The notes beneath the pieces are model-generated. The model made no database searches, was not told where the DNA came from, and saw only the letters and a program-made list of their open reading frames with translations. The translations under genes were made by a program, and so were the position numbers. Positions 1-16,848 of a stretch of DNA of 64,000 bases are shown one piece after another. The stretch is from contig JAALGY010000043.1 of the NCBI GenBank assembly GCA_032358165.1, positions 620,001 to 684,000 of the forward strand. The letters run 5' to 3'. Position 1 is the stretch's first letter, and every line of letters begins with the position of its first letter. This stretch comes from Diplosphaera chodatii. Taxonomy: Eukaryota > Chlorophyta > Trebouxiophyceae > Prasiolales > Stichococcaceae.

Positions 1-2869
1 TAGCGCACCTGCTTTGCAATGACATGGCGGCGCATGGCATCGTACACCACGTCATTCTTGTAGTACAGATGCTCGATGCGGCGCAGCGCGATGCGTGGCA
101 GAGCCCGCAGATCCTCCTTGCGCTCCAGGTATGCGCTGGCCTATATACAAACAGCACAAAACACATCATCAGCCTCTGTACAGCGTATGCGCATTTGCGC
201 CAGCTAAGATGTGTGCCTTGCAGTTCCGGTCATGCGGGACAACACCGCTGCCACAGCAGGGTCTGCCTAAAGCACGGAGCCAGGAAGCTACAGATTGCTT
301 CGAGTCACCTTCTGGGCGAGCGCCAGGAACAGCGGCTCGTCCTGCATGCGCTGCATGAACTTGTGCGTGTGCGGGTCGATGACCTGCAACAGCACGGTTA
401 AGGTGCTCACCCGCTGGTGTTCCCCGGACCCAAACTGAGATGCTATCCCATCACCCCGTCCAATGATAATCTGTGAGACATCGAAAACAAACGAACGTGG
501 CTGGTGCTGCGTGTGCTGCCCACGCCGCGCACCTGCAGGCTCTTGAACAGCTCGTCGTCCAGGCGCTCCACGTTGGCGACCAGGTTGCCCCAAACCTTCA
601 CCTCCTCCCCCGCGGGCGGCTCCTCTGCGAGGCATGCCATGACACCGGCTGATTGCATGTGCTCATGCAGGCTGCAGTTCGTGGCATGCCCTGGTTGCAG
701 GCAGCGTACAGGACCAAGCGTGCAAGCAGCTTCCTGCTGGACTCATTGGCAATTTCCATTGTCACCACTGATGGAAATCAATCCCAGGATCCCAAAAGAG
801 TCCCAAAAAAGAGCAGAATCCGCACCGGTGCGCTCGACCTCGCCGCCGTCGTAGTGCTCGTCCAGGCTGATGTGGGGGTGCTCGTCCAGCAGCGCCAGGA
901 TGTCCAGCAGCGTCGCGACGCACTTCTTCCACAGGTGCACCGGCATGTGCGTCGACATGCTGGGGTTGATGTCGAACAGCGCCGACACCACGTGCACCAG
1001 CACCTGCAGGGCCAACAGGAGCCCTTTCACCCCACTATGAATATGCAGATCTCTGCAACTGCACCTGGACAATATTGCCAAGGTCCACGACAAGACGACA
1101 GTAAGCAGCAGGTTGCGAGGCGAAAAACAACAGCGCACCTCCAGCTTCTGCGTCGGACCCTTGGCCACCTTGGCCAGGTATTCGAGCATCTCCACCTGCG
1201 CACAAGTGGCGCCAGCGCGTCAGCCCAAGCTGCACAGATGAGCGTCGAAGGCTGTGCAGTGGCGCCGGCACCTGGGATGTGCAGCTCACACAGCGAGGCG
1301 CCCTGCAGCTGACCACCCAGCCCCTCCAGATGCAGGCGAACCCTGAATCCTGTCTGTGGAGTGTGTACCTGCTCGGAGCGGTCGACGCCCTTCTTGCCGC
1401 GCGACGTCACGATCTCGCGCAGCTTCTTGGTCACCATGTCGTACGTGATCTGCGTGGGGTCCATGGTGTACAGCTTGTCGCGCTTCTTCTCCTGCCGCGA
1501 CCGGATCTTCTCGAAGGCGTCCTCCGCCGCCTCGCCCGCCGACTTGGCGTCCGCCTCCGAGTCGGAGCTCTCCGCCTCGTCCTCTGCAGCGTGGCGGTTC
1601 AGTCAGCGTGAGTATTGAATGGCTCACATTCCAACAGGTGACAGGTGCATCAAGCACAGCTCTGGACCACGGCAGGAGAGCAGACCATGGCAGGGGAAGT
1701 GGCAAACTGTTAGCTCAGCACAGTTTGATGTGTGTGCTGATGCTGAGTACTGGCATTGTTGACAGTGCTTGCGCACCTTCAGGCTCATCCTCGCTGCTCG
1801 ACACCGGGTGCTCGCGGAAAGCCTCGATGTCCTTCTGAAAGCCTGCGTTGTGCTTCTTGACCCGCTGCCGCATCGTGTTCAGCGCCCGGGCATTGGTGGC
1901 CGACATCTGCAGTGCACACATGAGCAGTGAGCAGCTTGACACACGTATGACAGACAACGACAACATGCAAGCATGCAGGCAGACTGACAGGGGCAATCGG
2001 TGTCATTGATGTGTGAGATCAAGGCCAGCACCACAGCCTGCCATGCAGCAGGAATGCATACCTTCTTGCGAGCAGCCTTGTCTGCAAGGGACTTGACCAG
2101 GAAGTCCTCCAGCTCTGCGAGGATGCGGGCATATGCGCGCGGCACGCCCAGCCCTGGAGCAGTCTTCATGATCTTCTCCAGCTGCTTGTTCAGCCGGTCA
2201 AACAGCGTCTGGATGGCCGACCAGTCGTTGATGTGCATCTTGTTCTGCGGGAGCCAACACACGGCAATTTCAGCAAGGCGCTGGCGCCCAGGTCAGCAGG
2301 GTCATGCACTGTGGATGCAGTGCAAGAATATTGTCTGCAGCTCCGATGGACGTTTTGCAGCTCGATGTGTTTTATGGACCAATAATGACAATCTTGTCCA
2401 CGTTATGCACCGGGGCATCCAGCTGGGCAGCGCACCCGCATCTCATCACAGGTGGCCCTGAGCTCCTCGCCTCGCCGATCCTTGGCCGACCGCACGACGC
2501 GCTTGTCGTCTTCGTCAGAGTCGGAGTCTGAGCCGACCAGGAACCTGCATGTAGTGACAGACACCTGCTCAGCCGACAGGCGTGGCGCTGCTCCGCTGCA
2601 GGGGAGCGAGACGTCCTCGGGCACTGCAACGTGTTGACGACGCACAGGGATCGTCAACAGTGTACAGGGCATGCTGCTCACTTGGAAGGACCCTTCCCGC
2701 TGTCTTCGGAGCTGCTGCTGCTGCTGGAGTCGTCAGAGTCGGACCCCGACCCGTCCTCTGATTCCTCAGAGGACGTCTGTTCCGCCTCCTCGTCATCGTC
2801 ATCGCTGCTGCTGCCTCCGCGCTCCCAGAACCGGGATGCCTGCACGGCAGTGCCATGCATCATTGTCAT
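1..2869 (-). CDS. EIF3C: eukaryotic translation initiation factor 3 subunit c (5' portion; 3' end off the window)
   Basis: Core subunit of the eIF3 complex, which helps load mRNA and initiator tRNA on the 40S ribosome in the cytoplasm. Ten exons read on the minus strand: 2869-2682, 2544-2436, 2244-2062, 1906-1777, 1583-1369, 1195-1139, 1003-826, 624-533, 383-309 and 140 to the left edge; reading phase was followed across the junctions. The N-terminus carries the family's ASRFW start block and a long Ser/Asp/Glu stretch, then INDWSAIQTLFDRLNKQLEK, LEDFLVKSLADKA, ITYDMVTKKLREIV with RGKKGVDR, and LEYLAKVAKGPTQKLE, all typical of eIF3c. Later exons give VWGNLVANVERLDDELFKSLQ and LRALPRIALRRIEHLYYK. 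The C-terminal PCI region lies outside the window. The start is the first ATG of a run of Met codons; a start a few codons later is equally possible. Confidence 0.93.
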
Positions 2870-3534
2870 TTGAGTGGCGTTGCCTGGTCCATGCGCAGCA
2901 TGGTGTGACGAGTGCGTGGGCCAGTACGACTGCGCCAACCACACTATGATGTGCTGAGGTCGCAGTGGGCTGCTGATGCATTGACACATGGGCGATGATG
3001 CCCCCGGCCAGCATCCTGGCTCACCATGATTGCTGTTGGGGATTCTGGCGGCCAAAGCGCTTGGGCAGACCAGGCGGCGTCACAAGAGAAACAGCAATAC
3101 AACAGCTCAGTATCTGGCGCAGACGCAAGCCACCCTGCAGTCGACCTTTCAGCAAACTGAACGCTGGCCAGCGCCGCTCGGCCAACCTGGGAAGTAAGAA
3201 GGTCTGCAAGGAAGCAGACATGAGAGTCCCCGACTACAGCTCATGATACAATAGCCGCAAGTGCGACGGTGCAGCAGTCTTGGTTTTTTTTTGGCGCTTC
3301 AGGGCCTTCTGGGGTGCTCACTTGGCGGCTGTGGCACGCTGGTCGGGCTGGATGTCGCGTCCTTGCAATCTGATGTTATGCCAGAAATGTTGATGGGGTG
3401 TAGCTCGTAAATTCTGCGTGGTCACGCTACGGCGCATCACATGTCAACCACATGTACAGCCACTGGGTTGATAGCGGCTGTTCATTTTCTTGCTTGCTTG
3501 CTTTGAGCACGGCAAGTGCTTGCGGGGCGTGAGC
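2870..3534. other. intergenic region between divergent eIF3c and F-box/WD40 genes
   Basis: About 665 bases lie between two divergently transcribed genes and should hold both promoters and 5' UTRs. It contains a run of eight T's near 3282. Open frames here are short and lack G/C-rich third positions. I see no convincing TATA box, repeat or RNA gene. Confidence 0.5.
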
Positions 3535-6076
3535 ATGGCGGATGCATGGCAAACAACCGTGCACGACCTGCCAGGGCTGGCGGTGCACCGCATCTTCAAT
3601 GCACTGGGCCCCAGAGATCTGGCGGTCGCCAGCTCCGTCTGCAGCCTGTGGCGGCAGCATGGGACTGATGCATTATCAGACAGGTGACGCCATTTGATGT
3701 GCCCTAACTTTGATGTGCTGTCTGCCACGTGCAGGCGTGCGCCTCCATCCTTGGTTTCTGGTGCGTATTCGGGTGTTGGAGTCAGCCCTTGGGGTAATTT
3801 GTAACGTGTGCAATAACGTGTGCAGGCTGTGGCAGTCGCACTACATTGAGCGGTGGCAAGAGGTGTCGCACAGCAAGCGCACAGAGCGCTGGCAGGTGCA
3901 CTACGGCGCCAAGCAGCAGCAGCTCGGATCATACCGCGGCCGCTTCCAGCACGATCGGCTCAGCGGCCATGCAGGCGCTGTGCGCTGCCTCGCTCTGCAG
4001 CCAGCCCACAACCTCCTGGTCACAGGCAAGTTGCGGGCTGTGAGTAATCTGCTGTGCTTGTACCTGGAAAGGCTTGTGCAGGCTGCGTTGCCTTGCATTC
4101 TCTCCTGGCCGCACCTGGCGGCCACTGCTGTAGCTGACTGACCCTCTGCGTTGGGCACGTGCAGGCTCTGCGGACCGGACGGTGAGGCTGTGGGACCTGC
4201 AGGCGGGCATCCCGCGGGCAGTCAGCCGGCGCCTGGGCGGCGCCGTGCGGGGCGTGGCGCTCGACGAGGACATGCTGGTCGCCGGCACCTCGCAGGTCAG
4301 GGACTGCCGGCGGTGCCAACACGAGCTAGGCCGTATCCACACGAGTTTGGCTGGGTATGCTTGTGCTGTCGATACACTGCTGCTGGGCAACATGCCAAAG
4401 GCCTTGCTGGTGACACTGATGATGAAGGTCCGCCTTCGTTCGACAGGACAATGCGGTGCGGGTGTGGCGGTCGGAGCCTGGACGGGCAACCTTCGACCTG
4501 CAAGCGTCCAAGAAGCTGACGCAGCACACGGGGCCGGTCAGCAGCGTGGCGCTCAGCAGCAGCAACGTGTTTTCGGGGTCGTGGGACTACTCGGTGCGGG
4601 TGTGGAGCCGGGCCACCCTGAAGCAGCTGGCGTTGCTCAGCTTCCCGGACTGGGTGGACGCCCTTGCCCCCAGGTGTGCAAACACACAGTCTTGCTGAGC
4701 TACACCTTCTGCTCAACTGGAGCCTCTGTCGAGGCAACAATCAGCGAAGTGACAGCAGTTGCTTCGCTCGGTGCTGATCTGCTCTGTGATCGCATGCATT
4801 GTGTGAGTAGGGGTTCGCATCTGTTGGTGGCCGCTGGCTCGACGGTGTATGTGCACAGCCTGGCGACGGCGCAGCGGGTTCGCGCCATTGCGTGCGCACC
4901 CGGCTCGGTGGACGTCTCGGCACGCCTGTGCATCGAGGGCCGCCGCGACTCCCGCCTGCTCTTCACAGGTCTGCTGCGGGGCGTGCTATCTGAGCCATGC
5001 CCACCTCCCGCAGCCACCTGTGAAACACCCTGCTCCAACCTGTTGCAACACGACCGGACAGCAACAGTGCAGCATCGTCTGCCACAGGTTCAGCGACTGG
5101 CGAGGTGGCTGCGTACGACCTGCGCTCCCCCGGCAGCCGCCCGGCCGCCGGCGTGCTGGGCGGCCATGCGGAGCCGGTGGCCGCGCTCGCCCTGGAGGAC
5201 CCCTGGCTGGCGGTCGCCCACGGCGCCGTCACCCTGGCGGACGTGGACGCCGCGATGCGCGGCGGCTGCGGCTGGGCCCCCGGCGGCGGGGCCAGCCACA
5301 GGCGCCAGGTGCCCCCGGCAAGGTTGCCGATACATCAGACCTGCTGTACCCTGCAGGATCGCCTGCAATGCCGGAAGAGCCCTCTTAATCTTGTGGCAGC
5401 GTGATGCACGGTATGCGCGCTTGTCATCCAGCACTCTGGCACATCGCAGGCGGCGCAGGACGCCGGGGACGCGGCCCCGCTGGCGGTGCGGCAGCTGCCG
5501 GCGCACGAGGCGCGCCTGCACTGCGTGGCCCTGGCGGACCAGTTTGCGGCGGCCGGCGCCAAGTCGGGCGCGGTGCAGACCTTCGACTTCAGCGGCGCCC
5601 AGCAGGCCCAGGAGCGCTCACAGGCTGCGCGCCGCAGCCGGCGGGGTGCTCGTCAGGCGCGCGCGGAGCACAACGCCCAGCGCCTGGCGCTCGCGTCCGC
5701 CCGGGCACACGCCGGCGCTGCGGCATTTTCGCGCAGCGACACAGCTGCGCCGGCCCCAGCCGCAGAGGCGTCAGTGGGCGCACACCTGCCCGGTCATGCG
5801 GCCCCTGCTGACGAGCTGCCAGCAGCAGCTGAGCTGTTACCTGCTTCAGGGGCAGGCCCCGGGCATGAGGTGCAGCCTGCTGGCGGTCAGGCAGCGGCAG
5901 ACATGCAGGAGGCGGGGCATGAGGACGCAGCAGGGCAGCCTCCGGACAGCAGCCCCGCTGTGCAGCTGCAGAAGCGCGTGCCACAGTGGCGCATCATCAG
6001 GCCGCAGCGCTGCAAATACCGCCACATGGACCACATGGCAGCAGACCCTTACGATGAGGTCGAGGTGGGGGCGTAG
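3535..6076 (+). CDS. F-box and WD40-repeat protein
   Basis: Predicted substrate receptor of an SCF ubiquitin ligase: the F-box would bind SKP1 and the WD40 propeller would bind the target. The first exon (ATG at 3535) encodes an F-box with HDLPGLAVHRIFNALGPRDL and ASSVCSLWRQH. Following exons give WD units: LSGHAGAVRCLALQP...TVRLWDLQAG, then DNAVRVWRSEPG, then LTQHTGPVSSVALSSSNVFSG ending SWDYSVRVWS, then weaker blades including GEVAAYDLRSPGSRPA and LGGHAEPVAALALEDPW. The last exon begins around 5455 and holds one more WD-like unit (LHCVALADQFAAAGAKSGAV), an Ala-rich linker and a basic C-terminus; the stop is at 6074-6076. Exons start after TGCAG acceptors. The target is unknown. It converges with the thioesterase gene about 300 bases downstream. 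Confidence 0.85.
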
Positions 6077-6374
6077 GTGGCTCTGCAGGCAGCTCTGACG
6101 CCATCGGTAATTACAGTGCCGATGGCTCAGACTAGCAAAACGGGAGCACATTGCTCATCTAGTATGACTACGCGCCTTGTTGTCCAGACCATTGTTTGCA
6201 TGTGCTGGTGCTTGCATATGGTAGTTCGTGTAGAAGGCTCCATGTATTGCTGTGGCGTGGCAATCGTCATCAAGCCGCACTCGTCCAGATATGAAGCACT
6301 AAAGGTCGCTAGTGACCCCAACAAACAAATACTGCAACACAAGCTATTCACTTGCAGCTTGCACTTGCAGCTAT

Positions 6375-7782
6375 TTACTTGCAGAATGGCCATGCTGGGA
6401 ACACGAGCCGAATCCCGTCATGTATGAGACGCTGCGGCTTTGGTGCCACGAACAGAGCCCGTGCTGTTGCATACACACGGCCGTCTGGCCCATCCGAAAC
6501 AATTGCACGCATCCAGACCTGCAGGACACAAAAGGTGGCCGGATCATACCAGCATATCACAGAAGCTATGCCGTGAGGCTGGTACAACACCCCCTGCATA
6601 TGCACAGCATCTGACATCACAGCTGTCGTGCCCACCTTTCGGCCTTCGATGCTCTCCACTTCAGCGGTGCACAGGATCGTCGAGCACGACTGAATCTTGC
6701 CTCTATAGGTCATGTCAAGCTGTGCAGTGAAGGCTGGGCCGAAGAATGGCAGGGCGCGCTGCTTTCTGCAATTGCACACGATACCTGGCATCATACCTCA
6801 CTGTGTGTGCGTCTGCAACACGCATATGCAAAAGGAACGCATTGTTGCAAACCAGGAACCACATCTCCACCTGAGAGCGAACAGGAGGCCGCCAAAGGTC
6901 TCGTCACACATTGCAGCTGTGAGGCCACCTGGAGATGCACCACTGAAGAAATCTTTCGCCACCGCCCACCTTCCCGAGCTTGCCACGCTGCTGAGCTTTC
7001 AAGGGGTTTGTGAATACCCACCATGCACAATGCGCTTGTAGCCACATATATCAGTGCCGAGCTGGATCACTGAATAGAACTGCTTATGCTCAGGCTCGTA
7101 GTAGCATGAGATGCTCTGCACCATTTCGTTCCGCACAAGCGCCGAAAACTGCATTGCAAGTGCCGGCATGTCACCACTGTGTCCACCCCACTGCTCATGC
7201 TGCCTCACTGCCACGCACACCATGTTGGCAGCACACGCATGCTGCCCCACCATGTGGTCCTCTGAAAGGAGCGGGTGGCTGCGTGTGCGCAGTGTCTCGG
7301 GGTTGAGAACCTCCATGACGCCCTGCCTCGCAGCGAGCACCTGAGCCCAGGCGGGCCCCAGCTGTGCTGCCGTACTAGCCGATAACGGATCTGCGCAGTC
7401 AACCACCTCTGGCCTGATACTGCTTGCTATCCAAGTGGCCACCGGTAGCTCAGTTAAGCTGAGTAGGATACGGGTGGACAGGTGCACCTGCAGCACGAAG
7501 CGCTGCCGCCGCGGGAGACTTCGGGCTGTCTGGACCATAGTAGTAGGCTGCCGTCCCGCAGCTGACCCCAGCGCCCGCTCCCACGATCACAGGCAGCAGC
7601 AGGCTCCTCAACACGCCATGAGATGCTGCCGGACTGCCTGTGCTGAATGGTCTGGAGGCTGGCAGCGCAGGCCTGTAAGGAATGGCAGCTGCTGGTCGTG
7701 TCCGAGAGGCTACACCAGGCCGATGGTACTGAGTCAGACCGCAGCTGAGCTTCAGCAGCGTCTGCCCCTTTACACCCTTCAT
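6375..7782 (-). CDS. hotdog-fold acyl-CoA thioesterase (PaaI/THEM4-like) with N-terminal membrane anchor
   Basis: Probably hydrolyses acyl-CoA or a related thioester. Six exons join in phase for 297 residues: 7782-7488, 7390-7251, 7148-7022, 6928-6871, 6765-6636 and 6518-6375. The hotdog domain is C-terminal: FSVIQ-like strand before CGYKRIVHGG, then LTAAMCDETFGGLL (the acidic residue in the long helix is where this family carries its catalytic Asp/Glu), then FTAQLDMTYRGKI and a closing strand GRVYATARALFVAPKP. The N-terminus is Arg/Ser/Ala-rich without acidic residues, followed by one hydrophobic segment (LLLPVIVGAGAGVSCGTAAY), suggesting import into mitochondrion or plastid and membrane anchoring. 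The start is the ATG at 7782; another ATG upstream at 7789 is in a different frame. The substrate cannot be told from sequence. Confidence 0.8.
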
Positions 7783-8296
7783 CAACCATGCAGCGAATTT
7801 AACGCCTCAGCACATGCCAACAGCAGCAATGACAACCACTGAATGCGGAGGGCCGTCCACAGCGAAGCGCGCCGCAAAAGCAAGACTGCAATGCTTGACT
7901 TGTGTGGCTTCTTGTTACCGCTGCGACCTTTGTGTTTGGCAGCCAGAGCATGGCAGCAGATCTTGATCTGTTTGGCATTTTTTGTTGGCCGAGCCGAGAG
8001 CAGCGCAGCTGACACAAATGCAGGGACGCACTGCTGAATGGCAAACCTACCCACCTCAACGCCATAACATACACAGCAAATCAATCAAGATTGGTGCTAG
8101 CATGAGCCGACGGGTGCGACGCCACCTTCCACTGCACCATGCATGCACCTTTTGCACCTTGTAAACGCAAGTAGCATCTTCATATGTTCCATACTACCCT
8201 ACCAGTATTTAGATCATTTGCAAGATGTTCTGAGCTGTCACAAGGCCTGCAAATCCAGCAATATATGGCGTTTAGTCCCGGAAGCCTTGCTTGCAG
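7783..8296. other. intergenic region, possibly including the 5' exon of the next gene
   Basis: About 510 bases between divergent genes. Promoters for the thioesterase and the twin-CX9C gene should lie here. A first exon of the latter may start at ATG 8143, which gives 60 codons ending in phase at a good donor (8322/8323), but its protein looks unconvincing. No repeat or RNA gene is visible. Confidence 0.4.
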
Positions 8297-9432
8297 GCAG
8301 CTCCAAACCGAGCTTCCGAAAGGTATAAACCAAGTCCTGCAACACTTGTCGCGACAAAATACGTGGATGACTTGCAGGATGACGACCGCCGCGACGATGG
8401 CTGGGGCGGTCGCCGCAACGATCGGTGGGATGACCGTCGCCGCGAAGACGACAGCGGCGGCCCAATCAGCAACACGATCGAGGCTACCAAGGAGAAGTTA
8501 AGCTATGCCAAAAACAAGGCGGAGGAGGAGGCCAGCCGCCTGAAGCAGAAGGCAGAGGAGACGGCAGGTGCGGGACTGCACAAGGCAGGCAGGGGAGCAA
8601 CTCACATGGTCCGTGAACCGGGCAGCACGTCCTAGCATAGCATGCACACATGCGCTTGGTGTAATGCACGCAGGGTACATGAAGCATGAGGGCAAGCAGG
8701 TCAAGGAACAGACGAAGCAGAAGGCGGAGACCGCCACCGCTGCTGCACGTCGCCTACTGCCGCCAGGCATGGATGAGGTGTGTTGGCATGGCCAGTATTC
8801 TGCCTGGGCCATCATAATCATTGATCCCCAGCAAAAGTACTGCTGCCGCCGTGCAACCCAGCTGTCGATGGAGCTCTTGACAGCTGGTCATGCAGACGCT
8901 GCCTGTTGCATGATGACACTCTCATGTTGGTGACACGATTGGTGTTCGCTGCTCATGTGGCGGCATGTGCACTGCAGCGCGATGCCTGCGAAGACTTCCA
9001 CAGGCTGCTGCAGAACTGCCTGATCCGCTCGGACTGCGACCTGCGCCGCTGCCGGTGAGGGCAATCGCAGGCTGTCCCCACGATACGGGCACCTGTAGTG
9101 TCACTGCTCGCCCATGCAGAGCCTCGTATTGCACGCAGCTTCTGATTGGTCGATGTGTTCTGGACTGTTTGACAGGATGGAGATGGAAGCGCTGCACAAC
9201 TGCTGCAAGCATGGTGAGCAGCGGCTGGCTTGTGCAGATTGTACCCAGATCTGCACTGTTGGCATGGCAATGGTAGCATCCAGGTGGTCATGCATGCTGC
9301 TGATGCGTGGCAGGCTTCGAGAATGTGAGCCGCTACTGCTACTGGAGCCCGGGCAACGGTGACGACAGCCATGACCGTGATGACAAGAGCAACCGTGATG
9401 ATGGTCGTGGCCGCCGTGGCGCATTCTTCTGA
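8297..9432 (+). CDS. twin-CX9C (CHCH-like) protein with N-terminal LEA-like amphipathic helix
   Basis: Five exons join in consistent phase: (8297 or 8378)-8567, 8674-8777, 8978-9054, 9176-9213 and 9314-9432. The N-terminal half is highly charged, with an Asp/Arg-rich stretch followed by Lys/Glu/Ala-rich helix such as KEKLSYAKNKAEEEASRLKQ and KQVKEQTKQKAETATAAARR, resembling group-3 LEA or apolipoprotein-like helices. The C-terminal half holds CEDFHRLLQNC and CRMEMEALHNC, each a Cys pair nine residues apart with ten residues between the pairs: the twin-CX9C pattern of proteins oxidised by MIA40 in the mitochondrial intermembrane space. Three further cysteines (one between the pairs, one right after the second, one in RYCYW) are extra. 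The tail is rich in Asp, Arg, Asn and Gly, ending GRRGAFF. The true start is unresolved: either acceptor 8296 or 8377 with an upstream exon. I know no named family with this combination. Confidence 0.65.
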
Positions 9433-9667
9433 GCAGCACATGCGTCATCAGCGCTTGGCGCAGCAGTTGGCGGATGTAGGTTGCAAGTAATATGCAGGAT
9501 GGAGGTCTCCAGACACATGTATGCGCTCCTGTCCACAGTTTGGATTGAGCTGAAGGCGCAGTACAAACGATTGGAAACTTTGAAGCAGGTAAGTACAGGT
9601 GCCTGGTCAAATCACGTGCCAAAAGGTCTCGAAGCGAAGCTGGCCCAAAGGCACGGGGAGAGGTGAT
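9433..9667. other. intergenic region upstream of the HSP70 promoter
   Basis: Holds the 3' flank of the twin-CX9C gene. No coding exon, repeat or RNA gene is visible. Confidence 0.4.
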
Positions 9668-9707
9668 CGAAACTTCTGTTGATCGAGTCCCACCTCCAGA
9701 AGGTTCA
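9668..9707 (+). promoter_or_regulatory. two heat-shock elements upstream of HSP70
   Basis: Two matches to nGAAnnTTCn, the inverted pair bound by heat-shock factor: cGAAacTTCt at 9668-9677 and aGAAggTTCa at 9698-9707. They are 30 bases apart start to start, near three helical turns. They lie 45-85 bases upstream of a TATA-like box and about 250-290 upstream of the HSP70 ATG, where HSF sites are expected. Factor binding is inference. Confidence 0.6.
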
Positions 9708-9751
9708 ACCTCGCATCTGCCTTCCGACACAGCCTAGGCTTGTGAAACAAC

Positions 9752-9759
9752 TTTATATG
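9752..9759 (+). promoter_or_regulatory. TATA-like box of HSP70
   Basis: The sequence TTTATATG lies about 200 bases upstream of the HSP70 start codon and just downstream of the paired heat-shock elements. A 5' UTR of roughly 170 bases would follow. Confidence 0.5.
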
Positions 9760-9955
9760 CATTCGCGCGTCCGCTGCCCTCGCTACCTTGCAGAACCGCA
9801 ACCTCAGCTTTGCTGAATCGATCCCTATTATCTGGCGGTCATTCCGTCGGGCAACAATCGATCGGCTGTCGGTCAGCTCTGCGCGCACCTTGCTACCGGG
9901 ATTTCGACAGCGCTCTCCTTTGACGCAAACCGAAGCTGAATAGAATCTGGGCACC

Positions 9956-15281
<5,326 letters not shown>

Positions 15282-15626
15282 GCGGCGCTGGGATTTATTG
15301 GTTCGCAGTTTCAGAGCCGCTGTTGAGGACGTTGTATCGTCCAGTTTTGTCAGCGTGTGTACACAAGGAACCGGCAGTGTCTGGACCATCCCTATGGTCC
15401 GCAGCCATGATAATGTGTGAGAGTGTATCGTGGTTTTGTGTGCGTCAGCAGGATGGACAGATGTATACTAAACTAGGAGAACAGGCGTAGTTGCCATATG
15501 CTACATAGGTGTACTGTCTGTTGTTGAGTTCAGGTGTGTCGGTATGTGACATACGCCAGATTGTAGACGCTACCCGTCAGCACATGTCACGAACGCCTGT
15601 GCTTCTTCTGAGCCATGTGTCATCTG
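15282..15626. other. 3' flanks of convergent HSP70 and zinc-ribbon genes
   Basis: About 345 bases between two convergent stop codons; should hold both 3' UTRs. I see no TGTAA polyadenylation signal of the chlorophyte type for HSP70 here and no other structure. Confidence 0.4.
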
Positions 15627-16370
15627 TCAAGCTGTGGCGGCGACCGGCTTGCCGGACACCAGCGCCGTCCAGCGCTCCTTCTCGTAGTCCTCCGGCGTCT
15701 TGAAGTCCGGGTCGCAGTACTCACGCCAGGAGTAGGCGTGGCAGTCCAGGCACAGCGTCTCTGACTCCCACCTCTTCTTGGCGCGGCACCACGTCTGCAC
15801 GTAATGTGCTTCGCTCAAAGCAATACCCTACTGAAGTGTTGTCCGTGGTGGCTGAAGATACCTTGCTGCCCGCTACCTGCGTGAAGTGGTGCTCCTTGGT
15901 GTTGCTGCCGCCGCACTTCAGGCACTCTGGGAGGTCGTCGTTGCGCTTCCACCGCGCGGACCACTCGTTGATTGTCATGACCTGCGAATGCAGTTCATTC
16001 TAATTATATCTGCAGATCAGTTGAATGTACGAGCACCAAGCACTACGCAGTATCACAGTGCATGTGCAGCAGCATAATTCCAGTGATGCTGTGCATGCAA
16101 GGATGCGACCTGCTATTAGCGTGCTGACGCAGCACAGATCTGCCACTTAGAATGCTTGCACGTTAATGAGGATATGCCTGCTGCAATGCTACTCAGGTGC
16201 CAAGCGCTTGGCACCTTGTAGCCAAAACCCACGGATGGGTTGATCTCTACCGGGTCGCCATTCAGAATCTTCACCCACTCCCTGCTGTGCACCCGCGCCT
16301 TTGGATCTGCCCCCACAACCTTCTTGATGTCTGCCCTTAGGTTGGTGTTGTATGCCAGCGGTTCGGCCAT
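15627..16370 (-). CDS. small zinc-ribbon-like protein, 142 residues, function unknown
   Basis: Three exons with phase-0 junctions: 16370-16215, 15981-15877 and 15794-15627. The first encodes MAEPLAYNTNLRADIKKVVG, then KARVHSREWVKILNG. The second has a Trp-rich block (INEWSARWKRNDDLPECLKC), and the third WCRAKKRWESETLCLDCHAY followed by SWREYCDPDF. The spaced CX2C pairs ECLKC and LCLDC would form a four-Cys zinc ribbon; an extra Cys sits before RAKKRW. G/C-rich third positions and consistent phases support a real gene. I do not recognise a named family. The gene is divergent from NOP9. Confidence 0.75.
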
Positions 16371-16848
16371 CCCGACGGATCAGCGAGCTGAAGCGTCACA
16401 GTGCAGTCGAGCGATATACCAGTGTGGCCGCGCGTTCCGGCAGGTTCACAGCCTGATGTTTTGAAGCTGCTGTGAGGATGATCGAGGTAAGAAGCACAAG
16501 CGACGAGCGTCTAGCGAACTGCCTCTCTCAAAACCCTTCCAACTTCCGGACATCGGTCGCGCGCTGCATCTCCCGGCAAACTTATTGTCAGACAGGAGCA
16601 GGCTGCGAGATGCAAATGCATGTTGAACGCCGCCATCTTCCAGTGATTCGGTTGGAATCCATCTTTGCCCGTCTAATTGACCTAGCACTTCGCAGTTCTT
16701 CCGCTAACAAACCATCAGGCATGCAGCCGCCCTGCTGAGGCAGGTGCAGCAGGCGACTGAGGGCGCTGACACCGTGCAGCGCCCGCAGGTCGCAGCCTGG
16801 TCGTAACGCACTGCTGCGGCGCAGCGGCCGAACCGAAGCGCTGCCCGA
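16371..16848. other. bidirectional promoter region between the zinc-ribbon gene and NOP9
   Basis: About 480 bases between divergent start codons. No TATA box, repeat or further exon is evident; open frames here are short and lack coding bias. Confidence 0.4.
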
